DNA of 26,725 nt, taken from Promethearchaeota archaeon. GTDB taxonomy: Archaea; Asgardarchaeota; Lokiarchaeia; Sigynarchaeales; SOKP01. Shown piece by piece: positions 16,535 to 24,741 of the stretch. The notes under the pieces were generated by a model that saw only the letters and a list, made by a program, of their open reading frames with translations, had not been told where the DNA came from and ran no database searches. The translations under genes were made by a program, and so were the position numbers. Every line of letters begins with the position of its first letter. Position 1 is the stretch's first letter. The stretch covers positions 1-26,725 of the forward strand of contig JAHPYY010000214.1 of the NCBI GenBank assembly GCA_019058515.1, in the 5' to 3' direction.

Positions 16535-18379
16535 TTAATCTATTTCTAAATCAGATAATCCCAGGTAACTTAATTTTTCTTTACCTGGTTTTCCAGTTTT
16601 CATATCCCAACCTCGATACTTATAAAACAACCTTTTTAACTTATCATAGTCTGGACTTTTTCCAGCAGCTCCACCTTCCTTAAAAATCCTTAACAATAAT
16701 TCTGGCAACATTTCTTGTTCAGGCGTCAATCCCATTCTTAAATTAAACAGACGTTTAAGTGTTGCGATCCTCTCGCCGTATAATTCCACCTCCTTAAGAC
16801 CAAATTCTAATCCCGTTGCGTCGTGAATCAATTGAGCAACTTGAGAAGGAATGGGGTTACAAAAAGAACACATTATTATGGAACCATATAATGCTCTGTA
16901 ATCCATTAGTTTTGAGCAACATTCGGCCATGTCTTCACTATCGGAAAATTTATCCACCCATTTAATTCCTATTTCGCTTAAATCTACTCCCAGCAATACG
17001 AAATACGCATCTAGAAGATTGTGAGATGGTCCCTTTAGTCCTAGGCCATAAGCAAGAGACATACCGTAATTTGATCTTAAATCATGGAAAGTTATCTCCA
17101 TATTATTGACGGCGGCAACCTCCTCTGAAGGTATGTTGAAATATTTAGCTGATGTTACTGAACCTTCGGCTAAAACATCACCAATACCATCTCTATTCAC
17201 AATCTTTGAAAGGAGCAATTTTGCGCTTTCAGTATCTCCCCATTTAGGCTCAATTCCATCGAGTTGTTTGCTATTAATGTTTCCTAATTCACAATGACGA
17301 GTTAGAAAAGAGATCACACTTCCTGAACTTATTGTATCAATGCCAAAATCAAAACACAATCTATTAATGTCGGAAATAGAACCCAAATTATCGTTTAAAA
17401 AAAGAGAGCCCCAAGCAACTAGCGTTTCATATTCAGGTCCTTCAATTTCTCCATCGGTTCTATACCTTCCCTCGCTGATTTTGATGCGTCGACCGCATCC
17501 TATTACGCAGGAGTGACAAAATCTCTGTCCTGTTAGTATAGTTTCAGCCATTGTAACACCAGAAATATTGTAAACACCTTCCCAGCTGGGTTGACTAAAG
17601 TACTTAATGGGTAACTCACCTGTAGCGTTATACATATCCATCCCTCCAGATGTACCAAGCTGTCCTAGCATTTGAGTACCGAAAGAAGAGCGTACCGTTT
17701 CTCGCGCTTTTTTGTTAGCTTCTTTAAATGCTTCTTTATCGTGCATGTCAAGGTTGATATTGTTTCCTTTAACGATAATTGCTTTTAGTTTTTTAGAGCC
17801 AAAAATCGCTCCCATTCCCGTTCTACCCGCCGCTCGTTCTTCTGATACGATATTTGCGTACTTAACAAGATTCTCTCCGGCTATCCCAATACACGCAACC
17901 ATGGCTTTCTCGTTTCCAAAATCTTTCTTTAACCTTTTTGTGGATTCATAAGTACCCATACCCCAAAAACCATTTGCGTCTTTAATCTCTACTATATTAT
18001 CGCTAATTGAGATATATACTGGAGCCGGGGAGGCTCCTTCTATAACAATACCATCGTAACCGGCTTTTTTAAGTTCTGCTCCAAACCAGCTCCCACAATT
18101 TGATTCTCCCCAAATATCCGTATACGGAGATTTTGAACAAACCACCCATCTACCCGTGTTAAGACCAAATGTTCCATTTAAAGGACCTGTCATGATCATT
18201 AAAAGATTTTCAGGAGATAAGGGGTCTAATTCTCTACTCAATTTATCGTATAAATAGCGACAAGCATATCCAGCACCTCCTAAGAACTTTGAAGCAAATT
18301 CTTCGTTTAAAGATTCGGTAGTTATTTCTTTTGATGTTAAATTAATTTTTAGTAACTTTCCTCTAAAAGCCTTTAACAT
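16535..18379 (-). CDS. Tungsten aldehyde:ferredoxin oxidoreductase (AOR family)
   Basis: A 614-residue AOR that would oxidise an aldehyde to a carboxylate with ferredoxin, or the reverse, using tungsto-bispyranopterin and one [4Fe-4S] cluster. The N-terminal domain contains FLGGAGYACRYL, GPLNGTFGLNTGRW and GSWFGAELKKAGYDGIVIEG, the standard pterin/phosphate-binding segments. AAGRTGMGAIFGSKKLKAI is the usual following motif. Cluster cysteines are C288, C291 and C295 (CHSCVIGC), with C504 in MCSFC as the fourth. Length is typical. The specific member (AOR, FOR, GAPOR, WOR) is not decidable by eye. No dedicated ferredoxin gene is adjacent. Start ATG at 18379 (MLKAFRGKLLKINL), normal for the family. 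Confidence 0.95.
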   Translation of the reverse strand: MLKAFRGKLLKINLTSKEITTESLNEEFASKFLGGAGYACRYLYDKLSRELDPLSPENLLMIMTGPLNGTFGLNTGRWVVCSKSPYTDIWGESNCGSWFGAELKKAGYDGIVIEGASPAPVYISISDNIVEIKDANGFWGMGTYESTKRLKKDFGNEKAMVACIGIAGENLVKYANIVSEERAAGRTGMGAIFGSKKLKAIIVKGNNINLDMHDKEAFKEANKKARETVRSSFGTQMLGQLGTSGGMDMYNATGELPIKYFSQPSWEGVYNISGVTMAETILTGQRFCHSCVIGCGRRIKISEGRYRTDGEIEGPEYETLVAWGSLFLNDNLGSISDINRLCFDFGIDTISSGSVISFLTRHCELGNINSKQLDGIEPKWGDTESAKLLLSKIVNRDGIGDVLAEGSVTSAKYFNIPSEEVAAVNNMEITFHDLRSNYGMSLAYGLGLKGPSHNLLDAYFVLLGVDLSEIGIKWVDKFSDSEDMAECCSKLMDYRALYGSIIMCSFCNPIPSQVAQLIHDATGLEFGLKEVELYGERIATLKRLFNLRMGLTPEQEMLPELLLRIFKEGGAAGKSPDYDKLKRLFYKYRGWDMKTGKPGKEKLSYLGLSDLEID

Positions 18380-18539
18380 AACAGCTCATCTATTGATATT
18401 AGATTTATTAATATCCCAATTAATTAGAATTATAGTTAATATGAGTAATTTGCTTATATATCCTTTACATTTTAAAAAATAGAAAGGGATAGGTGAAAAA
18501 GATCTAATTTTAATCATCCTCCTAGTTCATATAGAATAA

Positions 18540-18728
18540 AATTATTCGAATAACCAAAGATGTGAATTAAAAGATAAGTATTCATACAATTTAGGTAATA
18601 TTTTACAATTTATCACTATATATGTAGAATTCTCATCTCAAAATGATAAATCAAATAAACACGAGTCATTAAACTTAAAAGAAATGTTTAAAGAAAAGTG
18701 TAAAGAAGCAACTGAATTAATTCGATGA
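18540..18728 (+). pseudogene. Remnant of a histidine kinase dimerisation domain
   Basis: An open stretch of 62 codons, bounded by TAA at 18537 and TGA at 18726, without a start codon. It reads RCELKDKYSYNLGNILQFI and, further on, LNLKEMFKEKCKEATELIR. This is the DHp two-helix pattern of archaeal PAS kinases, whose first helix normally reads (F/K)-x-H-(D/N)-L-G-N-x-L-Q. The position of the phospho-acceptor His is Tyr (a single C-to-T change), and the ATPase domain is gone. It is a broken gene rather than a working kinase. It was found by reading the frame, not by database search. Confidence 0.55.
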
Positions 18729-18972
18729 ATCTGCGAATTATGAATATTCGCTTAAATATAGTTAAAATAAAAAAAATTGAACTATTTCAGCAAATACATT
18801 TACGTAAATCTAGAATATTTGATAAAGAGAAATTATTTAATATAAAATTAATTTTTTAAGGTAAATAATCAAGAATAGTTGATTTAAATTACAATGACTC
18901 ACGATTATAAGTGGAGATATGGGTTCTTTTTAAATTACTCCAATGCATACTAAGGATTTTCCAAAAACACGC

Positions 18973-19169
18973 TTATATTGGTGAATTCGAAAGGTACGAT
19001 CCATTTCCCTCCTTTATTTATAAAATCCCTTTAATAGACTCTTTTGATTTATAGCCTTCATACCCTCTAGTTTCCTCGAATAGTTCTATGTTTGGAATTA
19101 ATTTCAATATCGCCCGAAATAGTTTCTTATTTTTTTCATTATCCTCGATAATGTATACTTTTTAGCCAA
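18973..19169 (-). pseudogene. Remnant of a CheY-like response-regulator receiver domain
   Basis: From TTG 19169 the reverse strand reads LAKK. After a shift by one base in an A run it reads VYIIEDNEKNKKLFRAILKL and then ELFEETRGYEG up to a TAA at 19018-19020. This is the first strand, the acidic pair (E-D) and helix 1 of a receiver. The stop lies 41 residues after the acidic Asp, close to where the phospho-acceptor Asp is expected (43-45). The frame goes on as IKEGNGSYL to a TAA at 18973. Frameshift plus nonsense codon show a dead gene. Confidence 0.55.
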
Positions 19170-19531
19170 TTTTACCCTTTCTCGTATTTTAATTCTAATA
19201 AATACTAGATTTAATAAAGATCACCTACAGAAATTTAAATATTCCCAAGAAACAACACCTAAAGCATATTAAATCAACTTCTAAATTCCGTAAGAACGAA
19301 TATGTATCACTATTATATTTGAGTTTACACAAAAGTCCCAAGTATTAAATATTAGCTTTAACATTAAATTTTTTGAGAAAAGAATTCCTTTCTGAAGTCA
19401 GAAATAACATGAGATTAATGTAATTAAAGATATTTAGAAAAACGCAAAATTTGTAATAGATGAATTAGTAGAAAATTTGTGGTTTCTTAGAAATTATCAT
19501 TATATCTTAAATTAATCCCAAAATACTCGAT
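19170..19531. other. Gene-free AT-rich stretch
   Basis: No open frame with coding character, RNA gene or strong repeat is seen on either strand. Together with the adjoining remnants it looks like decaying intergenic DNA. Confidence 0.4.
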
Positions 19532-20263
19532 TTAATGAATATTAAAAAATGCCATTAACCAATACATAACTATTAAAACTAAGATGTTAACAACGACAAA
19601 CACAACAAAATTTACTCTAATATCGTTTGTTTCCAATCTATTTATTGGTTTTAATTTCTTTTCAAAACTTTTTTTAATTGAAAGGTAAGCAAATAACATA
19701 CCTATAAGAAACCAGAAATCTACAAAAATTGCAAAAATAAACAGAGGCGGGATTGTCTGATTTATAATATCAATAAAAAAATTGAATGAAATTGTGTAAA
19801 TTATCATTAAAAATGTGCCATAATCTGCAACAAAATTTAATATAGTATTGTACTTTTTCCAACTTTCTGTCTTTCCTAATATATCTTTCTTTACCATTAA
19901 TGGAATGATTATATAACCAAGCAAACCAGCAATTAAGAGCAAATAGACTGGTAGAGTATCTATATAAAATGCTATTATATTGATAAAGAGAATAACTGAC
20001 ATGACCATAAAAAAACCAATAGAAAAAGACTTTTCGTAATGATTATTTTCTTTAAGGGATCTTCCTATCTTTACTGAAGAACTAATGACTGATGCCAAAT
20101 ACGAAAATAAAATTCCTAATAATACATATGGATTATCCTTATTGATATTTAAGTCAGTCAAACTTAGAGTAGCTAACATTATAATGTATAACATGACGCA
20201 AAATCCCACACCTAATAACGTATCTTTTCCATGATTTTTAATCCAAACTTTAATTTGTACCAT
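19532..20263 (-). CDS. Multi-pass membrane protein of unknown function
   Basis: A 243-residue protein with about seven hydrophobic helices (near 15-36, 46-65, 80-102, 106-124, 144-166, 171-195 and 217-239). It has a basic N-terminus and a cytoplasmic-looking loop KSFEKKLKPINRLETND before the last helix. No conserved functional motif is recognised. TAGGTGGGCATTT stands before the ATG at 20263, supporting the start. It is flanked by decaying sequence on both sides but is itself intact. Confidence 0.75.
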   Translation of the reverse strand: MVQIKVWIKNHGKDTLLGVGFCVMLYIIMLATLSLTDLNINKDNPYVLLGILFSYLASVISSSVKIGRSLKENNHYEKSFSIGFFMVMSVILFINIIAFYIDTLPVYLLLIAGLLGYIIIPLMVKKDILGKTESWKKYNTILNFVADYGTFLMIIYTISFNFFIDIINQTIPPLFIFAIFVDFWFLIGMLFAYLSIKKSFEKKLKPINRLETNDIRVNFVVFVVVNILVLIVMYWLMAFFNIH

Positions 20264-20586
20264 AAATGCCCACCTATTGAAAAATCTTTTTTTAAATAAA
20301 AAATACTTCTGGAGTCTTCACATTTATTGAATTATTTACTCAGAAATAATTTTGAAATCTTGAGAAATTAAATGTGTATGCTCTTCAATAATAACCTTTT
20401 TCTAGCACCTAGACTTTTACATTTATTATAGAATTGAGAAAAATGGGAATTATAACGTTTGCTTTGTCGAAATACAAATCATAATATTAGAGAATTGAAT
20501 CAGAAGAATAAAAAAAGAAAATAAACCGATTAAAATTATTACCATAATTTATGCTATGATTTGATTCACTTTATCATTGAACCATC
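20264..20586. other. AT-rich intergenic stretch
   Basis: It contains the presumed promoter of the minus-strand membrane protein near 20280-20310 (TTTAAATAAAAAATAC-like) and otherwise nothing I can support. Confidence 0.4.
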
Positions 20587-21324
20587 TCAATTTATTTTAA
20601 AACATTTTATTGCTTTTTCATTTCCAATTCTCAGAGCAACTTGCGAACAGATTAATATCACATATCTTGCATTTCCATTTAAACCACCATTATCATCAAA
20701 AGAAATGTCAAGAGGTTCTTCAAAAAACTTAAATGGAAGATTAGAAAAACCGTAATTAAAGAAACACATGAAATTCTTATCTTTAATAGAGATAATTTCT
20801 TTAACTTCAAGAAGTTGCATAATTCGTTCTATATCAAAATGCATAAAAATTGATGGATTACAAATAAGAATAAGATGATCTCTTATCTTAAAATTATGTT
20901 TCAAATGGATTAACTCTTGTATAAATCTTCTGTTATCCTCAATTTTTATTTTGTCAGCATTATTAAAGTTATAAATGAAACCACTAGTTTTATTCTTATT
21001 TTCAATCCGTATTGATTCAAAAGGTTTTTTTGCGTGTGCACCTCTCAGTAAAAATTCTTCTAAATAATTTAAAAAACTATCTAATTTACTGGATATATTT
21101 AGTGCAGTTATAGCAGACTTATTTTCAAGATTTGGTACCTATCGATCGATTCTTTCTTTATCGATTTCTAAGATCAATGTAACTTTGGCAAATCCCCTTG
21201 CATTTAATTTTGAATTACTTTTCTTGTTTCTAAGAAAAGTAAAAAGCTCATTTTTATTTTTAAGATGCTCCTTAATTTCATTGATAATCCTTTCTTGAAT
21301 TTCTTTTTCAAGATTTGCTTTAAT
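20587..21324 (-). pseudogene. 245-residue frame broken by one amber codon; ATT at start position
   Basis: A single reverse-strand frame of 246 codons is open from 21324 to the TGA at 20587, except for TAG at 21139-21141 (codon 62). The first part reads NLEKEIQERIINEIKEHL and RGFAKVTLILEIDKERIDR. After the TAG it continues VPNLENKSAITALNISSKLD and on to a domain with FKIRDHLILICNPSIFMHFD. Protein-like composition on both sides shows one gene. AAGGTGG stands upstream, but the codon at the normal distance is ATT, not ATG. The family is not recognised; a second-half fragment from a TTG at 20904 could in theory be made. Most likely a recently broken gene, with amber readthrough or pyrrolysine as the less likely alternatives. 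Confidence 0.6.
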
Positions 21325-21701
21325 TTAAACCACCTTTATTTTGTAATGGACAAATATAGACAAAAATAATGTATAAACTCTTAAAAATTATTAAATTTGA
21401 AAAACTAATTCATATATATAAATATATTGCGACTTTGATCAGAGAGATTGTATTTACTTGATTTTTAATTAATCTAATAAACTCTTTTCTAATTTTCTTT
21501 CCTGATTTATAAGATCAAAATAAAAGTGCAATAAAAAATTATGACTAATAATTAAGGGAATTGCTAAAAAAAAAGGAAAATAACTCTATTAAAAAATGTA
21601 TCTATAAAGGCATTTCTTTGAAGACTACCATAGATTATACTTCAATATAGGGAGGTACAATTATCAATAAATCCAAATTTTTCAAAATTAACTTTTTTTA
21701 A
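21325..21701. other. Gene-poor AT-rich stretch
   Basis: It carries a TATATATAAATATATT promoter-like element at about 21412-21427. At 21651-21656 a plus-strand GGAGGT is followed by ATCAATAAATCC, a frame of only 12 codons, so it is probably a fragment. No other feature is seen. Confidence 0.35.
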
Positions 21702-22064
21702 TTATTTGTTTTCAACAAAGTAAATCCAAAAATCCTTTCCTTTTGCTTTTTCAGGATCAAAAAACTTGTTTTCAATCAGAAACGAAGAGATTGTAATACG
21801 ATATGATGATCCTGCACTAGCAACTGATGCTGTAAAAGGATAATAGTCTTTTAGAAACTTTAGGAATTGTTGCATTTCCAACTTATTTTTTGCTAGAATA
21901 TCATGATCAGGATTGTTTTCTACAATATAAATTTCATATTCTTTATCTTTGTCAATATATCTATTTTTAATAACCTTAGGAGGTACATTTAAATAATTAC
22001 TAGAAGTATTGTATGTTAGTTTATAACGGTAAACTATCCTTTTTTTTGCTGATTGCTCGTTCAT
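21702..22064 (-). CDS. Small protein with two AbrB-like halves
   Basis: A 120-residue protein with two similar halves. SSNYLNVPPKVIKNRY...EYEIYIVEN (about residues 21-52) matches SSYRITISSFLIENKF...DFWIYFVEN (about 86-119) in order and spacing. Each half has the strand-Pro/Ser-helix-turn-strand pattern of a SpoVT/AbrB swapped hairpin, which usually binds DNA as a dimer; here two copies in one chain could make a built-in dimer. ATG at 22064. No ribosome site is obvious, so a short leader is likely. It diverges from the RHH gene cluster across 288 bases. The AbrB assignment is pattern-based; the internal repeat is more certain. Confidence 0.55.
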   Translation of the reverse strand: MNEQSAKKRIVYRYKLTYNTSSNYLNVPPKVIKNRYIDKDKEYEIYIVENNPDHDILAKNKLEMQQFLKFLKDYYPFTASVASAGSSYRITISSFLIENKFFDPEKAKGKDFWIYFVENK

Positions 22065-22352
22065 AACTATTTTAATATTCTTTTTAAGACATATTAAATT
22101 GACTATTTAAGTGTAGATTCTTCTTATTTTATCACGCATAAATTGTTATTAAAGATATTCTATCTTTTCTTGTATTCTTCCCTTAATTAGTTCTATGAAA
22201 ATCCATTATATCACCATCATATTATCCATTATATAATCATACAAAGATTTATATATATAATCGTCATTAATAGAAATGAATAGTCAAGACTGAGATATTG
22301 AAAATATTTTAAGGGGTTATTATAGAAAAAAAGTCTATTTGAAGGTGAAAAT

Positions 22353-22943
22353 ATCATATTAAAAAACCAAAGCGTTCAAAAAATTGAGTGCGAGCAAAAA
22401 GAGAGTACTGAAAAGAATTTAGTTCAAGCATTTGAGATCTTTTCCCTCCAAATTCGATTACCGATATACATCCTTACTTTTACAAAAGCTATCGTGGATA
22501 TTGCTAATAGAGCGCAAGACGAGATATTTAGCGAGTTTATAATAAATCAGTTAGAAGCCTATTCCTACGATATCGACTCTTTAATTAAATATATTTTCAG
22601 ATACGATGGTCTGTTAGAGCAATTAAGGGTAGGAATAAACCAATATTACGGTAGAAACGAGGTTGAGAAAAAGCTTGACGAAATTGAATTTGATTCCACA
22701 AATTTCAATCAAGGAATCGTCGAAATATCGCTTAGATTACCGAAAAAGCTAATAGAATTTATCAACGATTTTTGCGATAAGTCAATGGTATCAAAGGAAG
22801 CGTTCTTATCGTTTCTTATTATGGAACGATTCGAAAGTATCTACTCAGAACCCGAAGTTCTACTTGGCTACATTAATAAAGAGAGTGGATTTTTCAAGGC
22901 TTTGAGAGAAGGAGTTAACAATTACAGAAATGGAGTTAACTAA
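22353..22943 (+). CDS. Tandem ribbon-helix-helix protein with non-standard start (ATC)
   Basis: No ATG, GTG or TTG lies in frame between the preceding TAG and GTG 22494, yet the upstream frame encodes the first RHH domain (SLQIRLPIYILTFTKAIVD, then QDEIFSEFIINQLE). AAGGTGA at 22343-22349 is followed after normal spacing by ATC at 22353, giving 197 codons. A second RHH domain (VEISLRLPKKLIEFINDF, then SKEAFLSFLIMERF) follows, and each RHH is trailed by a similar helix (YDGLLEQLRVGINQYYG; SGFFKALREGVNNYRNG). The protein is thus a duplicated RHH-plus-helix unit, able to form a one-chain pseudo-dimer on DNA. A start at GTG 22494 would remove the strand of RHH 1. First gene of the small-gene cluster. 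Confidence 0.7.
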   Translation: MILKNQSVQKIECEQKESTEKNLVQAFEIFSLQIRLPIYILTFTKAIVDIANRAQDEIFSEFIINQLEAYSYDIDSLIKYIFRYDGLLEQLRVGINQYYGRNEVEKKLDEIEFDSTNFNQGIVEISLRLPKKLIEFINDFCDKSMVSKEAFLSFLIMERFESIYSEPEVLLGYINKESGFFKALREGVNNYRNGVN

Positions 22944-22958
22944 AGGGAAGTTAGTATA

Positions 22959-23504
22959 ATGATGGAGCAAGAACAAGTGGAAAATTTGAACCAGAATCTC
23001 TATCTTAATACACCCAGTCAACATCCTGATCAAAGTGAATACATAGAATACACAATCAGCTTTGACGAGGAGACGGCAACCAAAATAGAAGATTTTTGCA
23101 ATGTATTTTACCTCGAAAAAAGCGATTTTGTAGCGAAATCGGTAGGAAACTACTTTTATTGGATTGAAGCAGACATAGATGAATTGAAGTTTGAGCTTTT
23201 CACGCAGTATTTAGATCTATCTAAGATAATCGGTAACCTTTCCAAAAAGAAGGTTCCACCGGAGCAAATGAAATGCAGAAAGATTCCCGTTAAGGTACAC
23301 CCTCGTGTATCGAGTACAATCGAGCATATATGCGAAAAAATCCATTGGAAACCTGAGCAATTAATAGAACGCGAAACGCGGATTAAAATAAGCGATAATA
23401 TTAAAGACATTAAAAACGGGGACTTCGAGTTTCTTAGCGAGTATATTGATTTTTCGGAAATATTGGACGATATTTCCTATCTTCGCGAAAATGGACTAAT
23501 ATAG
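22959..23504 (+). CDS. Tandem ribbon-helix-helix protein
   Basis: A 181-residue protein, 15 bases after the previous gene and preceded by AAAGGGAAG. It has two RHH-like domains: IEYTISFDEETATKIEDF...KSDFVAKSVGNYF (about 28-68) and RKIPVKVHPRVSSTIEHI...EQLIERETRI (about 107-146). Each is followed by the same kind of helix (LFTQYLDLSKIIGNL; FLSEYIDFSEILDDI). The plan matches the upstream gene, so the two arose from one ancestor and probably act together. Target DNA unknown. Start at ATG 22959 or the adjacent 22962. Confidence 0.7.
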   Translation: MMEQEQVENLNQNLYLNTPSQHPDQSEYIEYTISFDEETATKIEDFCNVFYLEKSDFVAKSVGNYFYWIEADIDELKFELFTQYLDLSKIIGNLSKKKVPPEQMKCRKIPVKVHPRVSSTIEHICEKIHWKPEQLIERETRIKISDNIKDIKNGDFEFLSEYIDFSEILDDISYLRENGLI

Positions 23505-23539
23505 GCAATAGAAAGAAAAAAAGGTGCTATCTTCGTAAA

Positions 23540-24235
23540 ATGATGAAAGGTAACAATCCGTTTAGAGTTGCCAAATTTAAAGAATGTCCGTATTGTTGTC
23601 GTGAAATTCTCGAATCTCGGTTTGAGACACACCGGGAATATTGTAAAACACAACTATCCTTTGACGAAGGAGGGTTCAAGCAAAGTTCCTTGTTAAAGCT
23701 ATATGAAACGATACCTGAAACTTTAGATCGCGACTTAAGTACATTTCTAAAAAAGTGGAAGACGGTTTATTCCAACCAATTCAATTGGCGGACTAACGAG
23801 ATTATGAGGGGCAAACAGATAACTAAATTAAAGGCGGAAAAACTAGTTGAGTTCGAGATTAAAGAACAATTTAAATCGTTAGTGATAAAATATCGAAATT
23901 TCCCTGATCCCATTAAGGTTTTCGGATTTTTTACTCTGACAAATAATGGAGAGTTCCAGAAAGCAATAAGTACAGGTTATACATCAATAGAGTTAGGATC
24001 GCTTCCCACGAAGTGGGTGTGGAGCATTGATTCCTTGCGCACTCCTAACGACTTTACGCTGAAAAATACGTATTTACTAACGGGAATCGCGTGGCAGATT
24101 GAGGTAGACTGGTGGCTGACGATATTAAAGAATTGCGAATTACCGTTTGGATTAGACGGCAAGGAAGTGATATTTTACCAAAATTCTATCGTTCAGATTG
24201 TTAACGTTCGAGGAAATTACGCGTGGAAGCAATAG
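23540..24235 (+). CDS. C2HC zinc finger fused to unknown domain X
   Basis: A 231-residue protein. Residues 16-35 hold a C-x2-C-x11-H-x3-C zinc finger (ECPYCCREILESRFETHREYC). Domain X follows (about 60-231), beginning LSTFLKKWKTVY, then IKEQFKSLVIKYRNFPDPIKVFG, LPTKWVWSIDS, YLLTGIAWQIEVDWWLTILK and NCELPFGLDGKEV. Domain X recurs in the gene at 25342 with the same order of motifs, so it is a real conserved unit, although I recognise no family. AAGGTG precedes the ATG pair. The zinc finger suggests nucleic acid binding. Next to RHH genes upstream and the domain Y gene downstream. Confidence 0.7.
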   Translation: MMKGNNPFRVAKFKECPYCCREILESRFETHREYCKTQLSFDEGGFKQSSLLKLYETIPETLDRDLSTFLKKWKTVYSNQFNWRTNEIMRGKQITKLKAEKLVEFEIKEQFKSLVIKYRNFPDPIKVFGFFTLTNNGEFQKAISTGYTSIELGSLPTKWVWSIDSLRTPNDFTLKNTYLLTGIAWQIEVDWWLTILKNCELPFGLDGKEVIFYQNSIVQIVNVRGNYAWKQ

Positions 24236-24306
24236 AGTTGTTAAGCAAGAATGGTGATTAATGTAATAAAAATATAGTCAATTATCAAAGAGGTTAGAGC
24301 TTAATA

Positions 24307-24579
24307 GTGGCAAATAAGTCTAAAAATGAAAATGCGAGATCGTACTTGAATTCACAGATTGTATTCCAAGATGTGTATAATCTTTTTATCGAGAGCAAAG
24401 GTGTAAAGTTAAGCGACGAACAGGTATTTGACGTACTCATATCCCCGTTCTATACGGTAGATCCTTTGGAACGCTTTCTTATACGCCATACTTTGTTATG
24501 CATTTGCTTAATTTGGGTTCAAGAAGGAAAATTACGTAAATCCACGATTAATGACGAGGTGGTTTTCTTTTGTACATAG
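24307..24579 (+). CDS. Small protein, domain Y, copy 1
   Basis: A 90-residue protein from a GTG at 24307 (GAGG lies 12 bases before). It is clearly a paralogue of the 98-residue product at 25913: both contain VYNLF/VYNFF, an ISPFY(T/A)..(D/T)PLE block, a CIC motif, and a C-terminal (K/R)..INDEV.(F/Y)FC. Helices followed by a terminal hairpin would fit a winged helix, but this is a guess. It follows domain X in both copies, so X and Y probably work together. Confidence 0.6.
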   Translation: MANKSKNENARSYLNSQIVFQDVYNLFIESKGVKLSDEQVFDVLISPFYTVDPLERFLIRHTLLCICLIWVQEGKLRKSTINDEVVFFCT

Positions 24580-24596
24580 AATTATTAAAGGGAGGA

Positions 24597-24714
24597 TTGA
24601 TAAATCGTTTCGACAAAAGACGAGAAGCGTTTACCACTGGGAGGTGTTATTACTCTCTCTTGATAAATCGTCCTATCAAAACCCTCCTCCCCCTCCCGCT
24701 TTAGGTTTTATCAA
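24597..24714. repeat. TTGATAAATCGT repeats with a C-rich tract
   Basis: TTGATAAATCGT occurs at 24597-24608 and 24660-24671 (direct, 63 bases apart), with an inverted core TTATCAA at 24708-24714. Between the second and inverted copies lies a C-rich tract (24682-24699, CCCTCCTCCCCCTCCCGC), striking in this AT-rich sequence and able to make a G-rich strand with several G runs. A 35-codon TTG frame covers it, but the ribosome site is too close and the product is low in complexity. Probably a control region or replication-type iteron site for the second cassette. Confidence 0.45.
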
Positions 24715-24741
24715 TAAGAATAAATGAGTTAGGACACCGTT

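Noticed and set aside
21139..21141. Amber codon as pyrrolysine
   Set aside because: Not accepted as the first explanation because the start codon of the same frame is also abnormal and the family is not a methylamine methyltransferase.
22494..22943. GTG 22494 as the start of the first tandem RHH gene
   Set aside because: It would delete the first RHH strand encoded just upstream in the same frame, and it lacks a ribosome site, whereas AAGGTGA precedes ATC 22353.
24597..24704. 35-codon TTG frame over the repeat region
   Set aside because: The ribosome site abuts the start, the product is repetitive and Leu/Pro-rich, and the DNA repeats explain the pattern better.
24597..24714. CRISPR array
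   Set aside because: Only two 12-base direct copies, no regular spacers and no cas genes.
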